Source: Syntrophaceae bacterium (lineage in GTDB: Bacteria > Desulfobacterota > Syntrophia > Syntrophales > UBA5619). From it: 9,239 nucleotides of DNA. The stretch lies in NCBI GenBank assembly GCA_023249795.1, contig JAHFBU010000044.1:1-9239 (forward strand), written 5' to 3'. This document shows, piece after piece, positions 1 through 7,051 of this stretch (its first letter is position 1; every line of letters begins with the position of its first letter). Made by a program: the position numbers and the translations under genes. The notes beneath the pieces are model-generated. The model was not told the DNA's origin and searched no databases. It saw only the letters and a list, made by a program, of their open reading frames with translations.

Positions 1-485
1 GCGATGGCAAGGTTGGAATGGATCGCCTCCGAGCCGCCGCGGAGAATGACGGCGTTCCCCGATTTCAGGCAGAGGGCCGCCGCGTCCGCCGTGACGTTCG
101 GGCGGGATTCGTAGATGATGCCGATGACGCCGAGGGGGATGCGCATCCGGCCGACAAGAAGACCGTTCGGCCGCCGCCACATGGAGGTGATCTTGCCGAC
201 GGGGTCGGGCAGGGCGGCCACCTCGATAAGTCCCCGCGCGATTCCCGCGATGGTCGCCTCCGTGAGCGTCAGGCGGTCGATCATGGCCGGGGAGAGGCCG
301 ATATCACGCGCCTGGGCGAGATCCTTTTCGTTTTCCCGGATCAGGAGATCCGCATTGTTGACAAGGGCTTCCGCCATTACGGCAAGAGCCCGGTTCTTGA
401 CATCGGCGGAGGTTCGGGCGAGGGCGGCCGATGCCTGTCTCGCCCGCCGGCCCATCGCCATCATCTGTGATGCTATGGTCGTCAT
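1..485 (-). CDS. proA: Gamma-glutamyl phosphate reductase (glutamate-5-semialdehyde dehydrogenase), N-terminal part
   Basis: This enzyme catalyses the NADPH-dependent reduction of gamma-glutamyl phosphate to glutamate-5-semialdehyde, the second step of proline synthesis, in the cytoplasm. Only the first 161 codons lie in the window; the reading frame is open to the left edge. The translation begins [18 protein letters not shown] and shows the ProA-specific stretch around residues 117-145 ([20 protein letters not shown], then ALCLKSGNA), followed by [12 protein letters not shown]. This is the nucleotide-binding part of the aldehyde dehydrogenase fold. The catalytic cysteine of the family lies further C-terminal and is not visible. 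The ATG at 485 was chosen because AAAAGGAAA lies 8 bases upstream (494-502, minus strand). Met8, Met9 and Met11 are alternative starts without better support. A TTGTCA-N17-GATAAT promoter sits just upstream. Full-length ProA is about 420 residues, so roughly 60 percent of the gene is missing. Confidence 0.95.
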   Translation of the reverse strand, partial: MTTIASQMMAMGRRARQASAALARTSADVKNRALAVMAEALVNNADLLIRENEKDLAQARDIGLSPAMIDRLTLTEATIAGIARGLIEVAALPDPVGKITSMWRRPNGLLVGRMRIPLGVIGIIYESRPNVTADAAALCLKSGNAVILRGGSEAIHSNLAI

Positions 486-493
486 GATTTTCG

Positions 494-502
494 TTTCCTT
501 TT
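494..502 (-). promoter_or_regulatory. Ribosome binding site of proA
   Basis: On the minus strand this reads AAAAGGAAA, ending 8 bases before the ATG at 485. It is a moderately good Shine-Dalgarno match and the reason for preferring the ATG at 485 over the internal Met8, Met9 or Met11. Confidence 0.6.
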
Positions 503-539
503 GACGAAGCCGTCCGAGGACTCAAAGCTTCCGGACTAT

Positions 540-568
540 ATTATCCTGTCCTGTTTAGACATTGACAA
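540..568 (-). promoter_or_regulatory. Probable sigma70-type promoter for proA
   Basis: Read on the minus strand, TTGTCA (568-563) and GATAAT (545-540) are separated by 17 bases. Each hexamer differs from the consensus at one position. The expected transcription start is near 533, giving a leader of about 48 bases before the proA ATG. Its -35 box is the complement of almost the same bases that form the -35 box of the divergent plus-strand promoter. The call rests on motif and position alone. Confidence 0.6.
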
Positions 569-589
569 TTCCGGCGCCATTCGTATAAA
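562..589 (+). promoter_or_regulatory. Probable sigma70-type promoter for the patatin / radical SAM unit
   Basis: A perfect TTGACA (562-567) is followed 16 bases later by TATAAA (584-589), a one-mismatch -10 box; ATAAAA one base later would give a 17-base spacing. Transcription would start near 597 and leave a leader of about 90 bases before the ATG at 687. The leader contains a short dyad, ATCAC with GTGAT (598-615, 5-bp arms). It also contains a tandem 8-base repeat, ATTTGGCC then ATTTGGCA (651-666). Either could be an operator, but both are too short to rely on. Confidence 0.6.
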
Positions 590-686
590 ACCGCCCATCA
601 CGCCTGAAGGTGATCGTAATGTACAAGACGCCCCGGGCCATGTCAAGGCTATTTGGCCATTTGGCATTGATGGAGATTGGTCAAGC

Positions 687-1760
687 ATGAGCAGGGAAAA
701 CATCCGCGTCAGGGCGGGAAAACAGGCATATGAACTGATCCGTGCGGGTGGTTTCAACCTGGACCGGGTCGCGACCTACTTCGGACCGGCCGGCGGACCC
801 CGCTGGCTGATCGCAAGCGGCTTCGATCTAACCCTCCTCCGGGAGGGGCTGCTCGGCAGGCGACAGCCGGTCTGGCTGGTCGGCTCATCGGCCGGGGCTT
901 TACGCTTTGCGGCCTGGATGCAGCCGGAGGCGGAGAAAAGCTACCGCGGCCTGATGGAGGCGTACATTACGGCCACCTATGGGAAGGATGATACCCCGGA
1001 GACAATCCTTCAGTCCATGGTCGCGATCCTCAACCGCTATATCGATGACGACGCCCTTCCCTTTGCGCTGGCCTGCAAGCCCTACCGCCTGGCGATCATC
1101 ACCGCCCGCGCTGAATATCTCATGGCCTCCGAACGGCCCTGGGTGCAGAAGACGGGCTTCATGCTCGCCTTCATGGCCAATGCCCTTCATCCGGCGCTGA
1201 TTCACCGTTTGTTCGAACGCATTATCTTCTATTACGGCGTCCAACCGCCTGATTTCTGCCTGCGGAAGGGGTTCCGCGGCCGCTATTTCCCGCTTTCCGA
1301 AATCAATTTCAAGGCCGCATTGATGGCCTCCGGCGCGATCCCCCTGGCTATTGCCGGCGTGCGGGATATCTTCGGCGCTCCGGATGGTAATTACCGGGAC
1401 GGTGGGTTGACCGACTATCATATCAACCAGGATTACGGGACGCGAAGCGGCGGGTTGACCCTCTTTTTTCACCACCAGGAGCGGATCACCCCCGGCTGGA
1501 TGGACAAGAGGCTCAAGAAGCGCCGCCCGCCGGAGGCGTTCCTCGATTCCGTTGTCATGGTCTATCCGTCGGAGAGCTTTGTGGAGAGCCTCCCGAATGG
1601 CCGGATCCCGGATCGCGGCGATTTCGAGACCTTCATCGACGATCCGGCAACGCGGATTGCAAACTGGCGTCGGGCGGTCGAGCTGTCCGCCCCGCTCGGC
1701 GAGGAATTTCTGGAGATGATCGCCGCCGGCCGTCTGCAGGATGCGGTGGAAAGGATCTAA
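687..1760 (+). CDS. Patatin-like phospholipase family protein
   Basis: This is a predicted serine lipid acyl hydrolase of the patatin family, which uses a Ser-Asp catalytic dyad. Using the ATG at 687 (357 residues), the nucleophile motif GSSAG lies at residues 66-70 with Ser68 as the likely nucleophile. The dyad aspartate lies in RDGGLTDYH (Asp238). The stretch KAALMASGAIPLAI before it matches the usual patatin A-S-x-A-x-P strand. An oxyanion-type loop, YFGPAGGPRW, sits at about residues 32-40; it is glycine-rich but is not the textbook DGGGxRG. I see no signal peptide, so it is probably cytoplasmic or peripheral. The frame is open upstream to 501, but that part overlaps the promoter, has no family similarity that I recognise, and lacks a ribosome site. 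ATG 687 has GGAG 11 bases upstream. It is the first gene of a plus-strand pair with the radical SAM gene. The substrate cannot be inferred. Confidence 0.85.
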   Translation: MSRENIRVRAGKQAYELIRAGGFNLDRVATYFGPAGGPRWLIASGFDLTLLREGLLGRRQPVWLVGSSAGALRFAAWMQPEAEKSYRGLMEAYITATYGKDDTPETILQSMVAILNRYIDDDALPFALACKPYRLAIITARAEYLMASERPWVQKTGFMLAFMANALHPALIHRLFERIIFYYGVQPPDFCLRKGFRGRYFPLSEINFKAALMASGAIPLAIAGVRDIFGAPDGNYRDGGLTDYHINQDYGTRSGGLTLFFHHQERITPGWMDKRLKKRRPPEAFLDSVVMVYPSESFVESLPNGRIPDRGDFETFIDDPATRIANWRRAVELSAPLGEEFLEMIAAGRLQDAVERI

Positions 1761-1773
1761 AACGCCGGAAGAT

Positions 1774-1800
1774 CGGGGACAGATTTCAAACCTGTCCCCG
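1774..1800 (+). repeat. Palindromic intergenic repeat with GGGGACAG / CTGTCCCC arms
   Basis: Perfect 9-base arms CGGGGACAG (1774-1782) and CTGTCCCCG (1792-1800) flank ATTTCAAAC. Inside the arms one A-C mismatch is followed by TTT/AAA pairing around a central C, so the element is almost a perfect 27-base palindrome. No T-run follows, so it is not a standard intrinsic terminator. It sits in the 67-base gap between the patatin and radical SAM genes. A related half copy is at 8290-8309. From general knowledge it resembles dispersed REP-like palindromes found in many GC-rich proteobacterial genomes, but no transposase is present here. Confidence 0.75.
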
Positions 1801-1812
1801 GATGTCGGCGCT

Positions 1813-1820
1813 GGGAGAGG
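1813..1820 (+). promoter_or_regulatory. Ribosome binding site deciding the radical SAM gene start
   Basis: GGGAGAGG ends 7 bases before the ATG at 1828, a strong Shine-Dalgarno match. It argues against the longer open frame from the ATG at 1741. That longer frame would translate the palindromic repeat and overlap the end of the patatin gene. Confidence 0.7.
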
Positions 1821-1827
1821 TCTTTGG

Positions 1828-2766
1828 ATGCAGGACCCTGAAATCGCCCGCCGGATCAAATCTCTGAAGAGGCTCCTGAAGCGCTGTGTTCTCTGCCCGC
1901 GGCTGTGCAGGGTTGACCGGACCTCGGGCGTCCAGGGATTCTGCCGTCTTGACGCCCGGATGGTCATCGGCAGCGCGCTTCCCCATCACGGCGAGGAGCC
2001 GCCTCTTTCCGGAAGCCGCGGCGCGGGTACGATCTTCTTTGCCTCCTGCAACCTGAAGTGCATCTACTGCCAAAATTACCAGATCAGCCATTCCCCGGCC
2101 GGAGAGCCGGTCAGCGCCGAGGCGCTCGCCGCGATCATGATGGACCTCGAAGCCCAAGGATGCCACAACATCGAACCGGTCACGCCGACCCCCCACCTGG
2201 CCGGGATCATCGAGGCGCTTCAAATTGCACGGGGAAGGGGGATGCGCATCCCCTTTGTCTTCAACTGCGGCGGTTATGAGAGGAAGGAGATCCTCCGGCT
2301 GATCGACGGGATGGTCGAGATCTATCTGCCCGACTTCAAATATGGCCTGGATGACGTGGGAATGCAATTCTCCGGTGTGGCTGACTACCCGCGCCACGCC
2401 TTGAATTCCCTCCGGGAGATGGTCCGTCAGGTCGGAGAAGAACTCGCCATTGAGGACGGCGTCGCCCGGCGGGGGATCCTCGTCCGCCACCTCGTCATGC
2501 CGGGCAGGACGGACAACAGCATCGCCGCGCTGAAGCTGATCCGGGAGATCTCCCCGTTGATTCCGCTGAGTCTGATGTCACAGTACACGCCGATCCCTGC
2601 CATGGCGGGACATCCCCTCCTCGGGCGGCGGGTGACAAAGGGTGAGTACGAACAGGTGGTCAACGCCGCGCTCGACCTCGGCTTCGAGGAACTCTATACC
2701 CAGGAGGTCGACGACCGGGCGCTCAACCCGGACTTCGCGCGGGAACAACCTTTCGACTGGGAATGA
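1828..2766 (+). CDS. Radical SAM protein, PflX / COG1313 type (pyruvate formate-lyase activating enzyme-like)
   Basis: The protein has 312 residues from the ATG at 1828. The radical SAM signature CNLKCIYC is at residues 74-81, with Cys74, Cys78 and Cys81 expected to hold the 4Fe-4S cluster that cleaves S-adenosylmethionine. An N-terminal cysteine cluster, CVLCPRLC (Cys20, 23, 27) plus Cys39 in GVQGFC, is typical of the PflX group and may bind a second metal or cluster. Further family marks are HNIEPVTPTPH, VFNCGGYE, YLPDFKYG, LVMPGRTDN and SQYTPIPA. Although named after pyruvate formate-lyase activase, the group's substrate is not established, and no glycyl radical enzyme is visible in the window. 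It follows the patatin gene by 67 bases containing a palindromic repeat and is probably co-transcribed with it from the promoter at 562-589. Its 3' end converges on the glycogen operon 31 bases away. Family assignment is firm; function is unknown. Confidence 0.9.
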   Translation: MQDPEIARRIKSLKRLLKRCVLCPRLCRVDRTSGVQGFCRLDARMVIGSALPHHGEEPPLSGSRGAGTIFFASCNLKCIYCQNYQISHSPAGEPVSAEALAAIMMDLEAQGCHNIEPVTPTPHLAGIIEALQIARGRGMRIPFVFNCGGYERKEILRLIDGMVEIYLPDFKYGLDDVGMQFSGVADYPRHALNSLREMVRQVGEELAIEDGVARRGILVRHLVMPGRTDNSIAALKLIREISPLIPLSLMSQYTPIPAMAGHPLLGRRVTKGEYEQVVNAALDLGFEELYTQEVDDRALNPDFAREQPFDWE

Positions 2767-2797
2767 TCGTTGATGCCCTCGTCATGCCGCCCCTCTT

Positions 2798-5700
2798 CTA
2801 CCCCCAGTAGACCAGCCCCGTCTCCTGCTTGGTCGCCAGATTCGGATGGAACGGAAGAACGCGGATGCCGTAGGCGTAGGCGCCGTTCTTCCGGACCGTG
2901 TAAGAGACGGAGAAGGTGATGGTGCCGTCCTTTCCTTTGGCGCCCGGCCGGAGGGAGATACACTCCGGCGTCTCCGTGAAGCCGTTTCCATCCTTTTTCC
3001 CGATAACCAGCTCGACGAGCACCTCTTTCGGTTCCAGCTTTCCCGGATCGATACGGGCGCTGATCTCGAACGGCCGCTCCACGAGAATCGTTTCGCCGCG
3101 GATTCCCTCGATGCTGACGTCCAGAAGCCGCAGTGAGGAGAAGCGCATCGGGATCTTTTTCTTCCAGTCCGCCAGTTCCCTGGCCATCCGGAAGGAATCC
3201 TTGTAGAGTTCGTGTTCCCGCTTCGCCGTGGGGAGGTAAAGGTCGTGGTAGTAATCGACGAGCATCCGTTCCGTGTTGAAGCGGGGGACCAGCGTCTGCA
3301 TGGAGCGCTTGATCATGGCGATCCACTTTTCGGGCAGACCCGACATTTCACGCTCATAGAAGAGCGGGATTACGCTGTTTTCCAGAAGCGCAAAGAGAGA
3401 CTGGGCATCTTCTTCATCGGAGTTGTCCGGCTCCTCGCCATATGTCTGAACGACAGGGCCGATCGTCCAGCCGTTCGTCCCGTCATATCCTTCCACCCAC
3501 CACCCGTCGGAGATGCTGAGGTTGAGAACGCCATTGGCGACAACCTTCTCGCCGCTGGTGCCGCTGGCCTCCAGCGGCCGTAGGGGGGTGTTCAGCCAGA
3601 CATCCACCCCCTGAACGAGGTGGCGGGCGATCCGGATGTCGTACCCCTCGACGAAGAAGATCTTTCCGCGGAACCGCTCGTCCTTGCAGAGGGAGACAAC
3701 CTTCTTGATCAGCTCTTTCCCCATGTTGTCGTTCGGATGCGCCTTGCCGGCGAAGACGATGTGGACAGGCCGGGTCGGATGGTTCAGTATCCGGTCCAGC
3801 CGGCCGAGATCGGACAGAAGCATGTCGGCCCTCTTGTAGGGGACGAAGCGCCGGGCAAAACCGATCATCAGAGCCGCCGGGTTGATCTTCGCGAAAAGCT
3901 CCTCCCGCCAGGTCTTCGTGTAATCGTATTTCATCCAGTTGTGGGAGAGGTCGTCCCGCAGGAGGTCGATCAACTTCTGCTTGAGTTCGAAACGCGTCCG
4001 CCACAGGAGGGTGTCGGGGATATCCTGGATACGCTTCCAGCGCGCCGGATCGCTGATGTGACGGTCCCAGTCCATGCCGAGGTAGGTGTCCAGCAGGGCC
4101 TTCATCCGGGGAGAGATGTAGGAGAGGGTGTGGGCGCCGTTGGTGATATGGCCGATCGGAATGTCCGATTCGTCATACCCCTTCCAGACCTCCCGCCACA
4201 TACGCCGGGAGACCTGACCGTGGAGACGGCTCACCGCGTTGCTTTTGTGGGCCATCTTGAGGGCCAGGATCGTCATGAAGAAGGGTTTCCCTTCGCCGCT
4301 TTCCTTGCGTCCCAATTCCCAGAACTGCGACCAGGATATTCCCGTCCATTTTACGAAATGAGCGAAGTAGTGTTCGATCAGCTCGCTGCTGAACCGTTCG
4401 TTGCCCGCCTCCACAGGCGTGTGGGTCGTAAAGACGGTGCTTCCGCGCACAACCTCGCTCGCCTCGTCGAAGGAGAGCCCCTCTTCCGTCATCAGCGAGC
4501 CGATGCGTTCAAACAGAAGAAAGGCCGAGTGCCCTTCGTTAATGTGGTAAACGCGGGGACGGATCCCCAGCTTCCTGAGGAGGCGGACCCCACCCATCCC
4601 GAGAAGGATCTCCTGCTCGATCCGTGTCCGGGGATCGGCGCTGTAGAGGCGTCCCGTGATCTTCCGGTCCTGGGGGGTGTTCCGCGGAACGTCCGTGTCG
4701 AGAAGGTGAAGGGAGACGCGCCCGACACGGATCTCCCAGATGTTGGCAAAAAGCGTCCGTCCCGGCAGCTCCAGGGAGATCTGCACCGCGCCGCCCCGGT
4801 CATCCTGGACGATCTGCAGCGGCATGCCGGCAAAATCGTTTTCCGGGTACTCCTCTGTCTGCGCTCCGTTTTTGTCGATGACCTGCTTGAAAAATCCGTT
4901 CTTGTAGAGAAGGCCGACGCCGACGAGGGGGATGTTCAGGTCGCTCGCCGTCTTGAGGTGATCCCCGGAGAGGGTGCCGAGGCCGCCGGAGTATATGGGC
5001 AGGCATTCGTGGAGACCGTATTCGGTCGAGAAGTAGGCGATCGGCGACGACCATTTCAGGCCGTCCGGCGGTCCGATCAACGGGGAGGGGGTGCGGTCGC
5101 CCATATAGTCGTCGAACTGCTGCGTAATCTGTGTATAAAGGTTCATGTAGCTGGCATTTTCCGAGGCTTCGAGAAGGCGCTCGGGGGAGACCGTCTCCAG
5201 CATCCGGGCGGGGTTGTTGCCCATCCGGGCCCAGACCTTCGGATCAAGGGAGGAGAAAAGGTGGCGGGCGTTGGGGTTCCAGGCCCACCAGATGTTGTTG
5301 GCCAGTTCCCGGAGGCGGGAGATCTTTTCGGGGAGGTTGGCCACCGCCGTGACCGTCCGGAAATGGGGCTGGACGGAGACCGCCCCGGCGAAGGTATGTC
5401 TCTGTTCCGACTTGAGGTCCTTGACGGCGGTCTTCTCGGTGCGAGCCGCGGCGGCCGAAAGGGCGCGTTCATAGGCCTCGCTGTAGCTCCGGTAGAACTC
5501 CTTCCAGTTTGCGCGGCTGGCGACGGCGCGCGCGTCGACCCGCATGCACTGCACCCTCTCCTCATTCATGGCAAGAAAGGTCCGGAAGATGTCGTGGAGG
5601 TTGTCCGTGATCGCCTCGATGGGCTGACCCAGGTGTTTCAGAAGTATGATTCCGCCGCACTCCCCCTCCACCTGCTGCGCCCAGAGGCCAAAGCCGGCCT

Positions 5701-7051
5701 GATCGGTCGTGATGGTCGGAACGGCGTGGGCCGCGCTTTCCAGGGGGGTATATCCCCAGGGCTCGTAGTAGGAGGGAAAGGCCCCGAGATCGCATCCGGC
5801 CAGGGCCTCGTAATAGGTCATATCGATCAGACCGTCATGACCGTTCAAATAGACGGGACTGAAGATGACCTGAACCCGGTTCTGGGGGAGGTTCCGGAGG
5901 CCAAGGCGGTCGCAGGCCCGCAGGATGGGGTCGGAAGCCTCATTCTGAAGGCGGTGGGTGGCGATCGGCGGATTTCCCGGGTCCGGCTTGGCCGTGTCGC
6001 TCTGGAGGGAGGGGATCAGGTCCGTGTATCCTCCGAGGACGAAGAGGAGGGCGAGAACGGTTTCGCCCGGGACCTGTTCGGCGTTCAGACGTCCGAGGGC
6101 TTCGAGAAAGACGTCAATGCCCTTGTTGTGGTATTCGTAGCGCCCCGAGATGAGCACGATCCGTGCGTCGGCGGGGAAATCCCGGCGGAGGAAACGCCCG
6201 GCGGCCGAAAGAAGTTTCTTCCGGGACTTCAGGGCTGCCGAACGGTCCGCGGCGAGGTCAGGGATGTGCTCCATATCGAGGCCGTTCGGGGTGATCAGGT
6301 CCGGCGCCCGGCCGAGGAAACTCTTCGCCTCCGAAGCGGTGATTTCGCTCACCGTCGTGAAGCAGTCCGCCTCGCGGGCCGATGCCGTCTCCATCGAGCA
6401 TTTGGCCGTGATATTGTGGGCGCCGGCCTCCCGCTGGGGCGAGATGTGTTCCATCGCCGTATAGATATCCATTCCCGAACCGGCCAAGGCCCTTCCGAGC
6501 ATCGTCGCGTGCGTCGTAAAAACCGTGCCGATTTCCGGAACCCGCGTTTTCAGGCAGAGCAGCCCCGCTCCGGTCATCCATTCGTGAAATTGCGCAACGC
6601 TTCTCATCTCCCGCGGGCGCACGAAGAGGTTGTGGATCGTCTCGATCACCTCGCCGCAGGCGGAGCTGAACATGACCGGCTCCACATAATCCCAGCCCCC
6701 GGCGATGGAATCGACGCCGTACTCCTCCCAGAGTCTGAAAAGGAGTTGGTCCTTGTCGTACTTCTTCCCGAAGCCGACCAGAATCGCTTTGGGTTCTCCG
6801 GGAACCTTCCAGCGGCCGAATCGGCAGGGGATCTCCTTGATCGCCACCCCTTCACGGATCCGGTCCCAGACCTCCTCGTCCGTTTCCTCGAAATCGAGGT
6901 TCGTCTTGAGGTCGGGGCCGAGGAGAAAATAGTTTTCTCCGAAAATCCGGGTCGCCTCGGGGATCTTGCTTTGGATGACCGTGTAGATCCCGCCGACCTT
7001 GTTGCAGACCTCCCAGCTCACCTCGAAAAGGCAATGGTTTGTTTCCGTCAT
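2798..7051 (-). CDS. Fused GT3 glycogen synthase and GT35 alpha-glucan phosphorylase
   Basis: One uninterrupted 1417-residue frame. Residues 1-530 are a GT3 (eukaryotic-type) glycogen synthase. Marks are FEVSWEVCNKVGGIYTV near the N-terminus, FTTHATMLGR (178-187), FTTVSEITASEA, ITPNGLDM, SGRYEYHNKGIDVFLEAL and the E-x7-E motif EPWGYTPLE (Glu430, Glu438). This half should extend alpha-1,4-glucan from an NDP-glucose donor. Residues 531-562 are an Ala/Lys-rich linker. Residues 563-1417 are a full-length GT35 alpha-glucan phosphorylase of the shorter bacterial/archaeal (Thermotoga, mycobacterial) class, releasing glucose-1-phosphate. It starts with a DUF3417-like segment (LRELANNIWWAWNP, 580-593). 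It continues with YFSTEYGLHECLPIYSGGLG, HINEGHSAF, FTTHTPVEAGNERF and PIGHITNGAH. The PLP site EASGTSGEK has Lys1169 as the expected PLP lysine. A beta-rich tail (about 1300-1417) ends the protein. The ATG at 7051 overlaps the GH57 stop codon (ATGA) and has AAAGGAGAG 5 bases upstream. Both active sites look intact. The protein should be cytoplasmic. Confidence 0.93.
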   Translation of the reverse strand: MTETNHCLFEVSWEVCNKVGGIYTVIQSKIPEATRIFGENYFLLGPDLKTNLDFEETDEEVWDRIREGVAIKEIPCRFGRWKVPGEPKAILVGFGKKYDKDQLLFRLWEEYGVDSIAGGWDYVEPVMFSSACGEVIETIHNLFVRPREMRSVAQFHEWMTGAGLLCLKTRVPEIGTVFTTHATMLGRALAGSGMDIYTAMEHISPQREAGAHNITAKCSMETASAREADCFTTVSEITASEAKSFLGRAPDLITPNGLDMEHIPDLAADRSAALKSRKKLLSAAGRFLRRDFPADARIVLISGRYEYHNKGIDVFLEALGRLNAEQVPGETVLALLFVLGGYTDLIPSLQSDTAKPDPGNPPIATHRLQNEASDPILRACDRLGLRNLPQNRVQVIFSPVYLNGHDGLIDMTYYEALAGCDLGAFPSYYEPWGYTPLESAAHAVPTITTDQAGFGLWAQQVEGECGGIILLKHLGQPIEAITDNLHDIFRTFLAMNEERVQCMRVDARAVASRANWKEFYRSYSEAYERALSAAAARTEKTAVKDLKSEQRHTFAGAVSVQPHFRTVTAVANLPEKISRLRELANNIWWAWNPNARHLFSSLDPKVWARMGNNPARMLETVSPERLLEASENASYMNLYTQITQQFDDYMGDRTPSPLIGPPDGLKWSSPIAYFSTEYGLHECLPIYSGGLGTLSGDHLKTASDLNIPLVGVGLLYKNGFFKQVIDKNGAQTEEYPENDFAGMPLQIVQDDRGGAVQISLELPGRTLFANIWEIRVGRVSLHLLDTDVPRNTPQDRKITGRLYSADPRTRIEQEILLGMGGVRLLRKLGIRPRVYHINEGHSAFLLFERIGSLMTEEGLSFDEASEVVRGSTVFTTHTPVEAGNERFSSELIEHYFAHFVKWTGISWSQFWELGRKESGEGKPFFMTILALKMAHKSNAVSRLHGQVSRRMWREVWKGYDESDIPIGHITNGAHTLSYISPRMKALLDTYLGMDWDRHISDPARWKRIQDIPDTLLWRTRFELKQKLIDLLRDDLSHNWMKYDYTKTWREELFAKINPAALMIGFARRFVPYKRADMLLSDLGRLDRILNHPTRPVHIVFAGKAHPNDNMGKELIKKVVSLCKDERFRGKIFFVEGYDIRIARHLVQGVDVWLNTPLRPLEASGTSGEKVVANGVLNLSISDGWWVEGYDGTNGWTIGPVVQTYGEEPDNSDEEDAQSLFALLENSVIPLFYEREMSGLPEKWIAMIKRSMQTLVPRFNTERMLVDYYHDLYLPTAKREHELYKDSFRMARELADWKKKIPMRFSSLRLLDVSIEGIRGETILVERPFEISARIDPGKLEPKEVLVELVIGKKDGNGFTETPECISLRPGAKGKDGTITFSVSYTVRKNGAYAYGIRVLPFHPNLATKQETGLVYWG

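Noticed and set aside
18..504. Two plus-strand open frames (18-470 and 115-504) opposite proA
   Set aside because: The minus strand encodes an unmistakable ProA N-terminus, and the plus-strand translations are Arg/Asp/Gly-rich shadows.
501..686. Upstream extension of the patatin reading frame
   Set aside because: It covers the divergent promoters, has no ribosome site at 501, and gives sequence unlike the family. The ATG at 687 fits better.
1774..1800. Palindrome read as an intrinsic terminator
   Set aside because: The stem is strong, but no T-run follows on either strand (GATGTCGG downstream on plus, TTCCGGCG on minus) and a related half copy lies inside a coding region, so a dispersed repeat is the better reading.
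1741..1827. Upstream ATG at 1741 for the radical SAM gene
   Set aside because: It would translate the palindromic repeat and overlap the patatin 3' end. ATG 1828 has a strong GGGAGAGG site at the right distance.
900..1967. A 355-codon minus-strand frame opposite the patatin gene and the radical SAM start
   Set aside because: It has no recognisable family motif and is antisense to a gene with clear catalytic motifs. It also runs through the palindromic repeat. It is a shadow of GC-rich codon use.
5366..5449. Possibility that the fusion is two genes with an internal start after the linker
   Set aside because: The frame is continuous through the Ala/Lys-rich linker, with no stop and no ATG with a ribosome site in the linker region. 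One polypeptide is the simplest reading.
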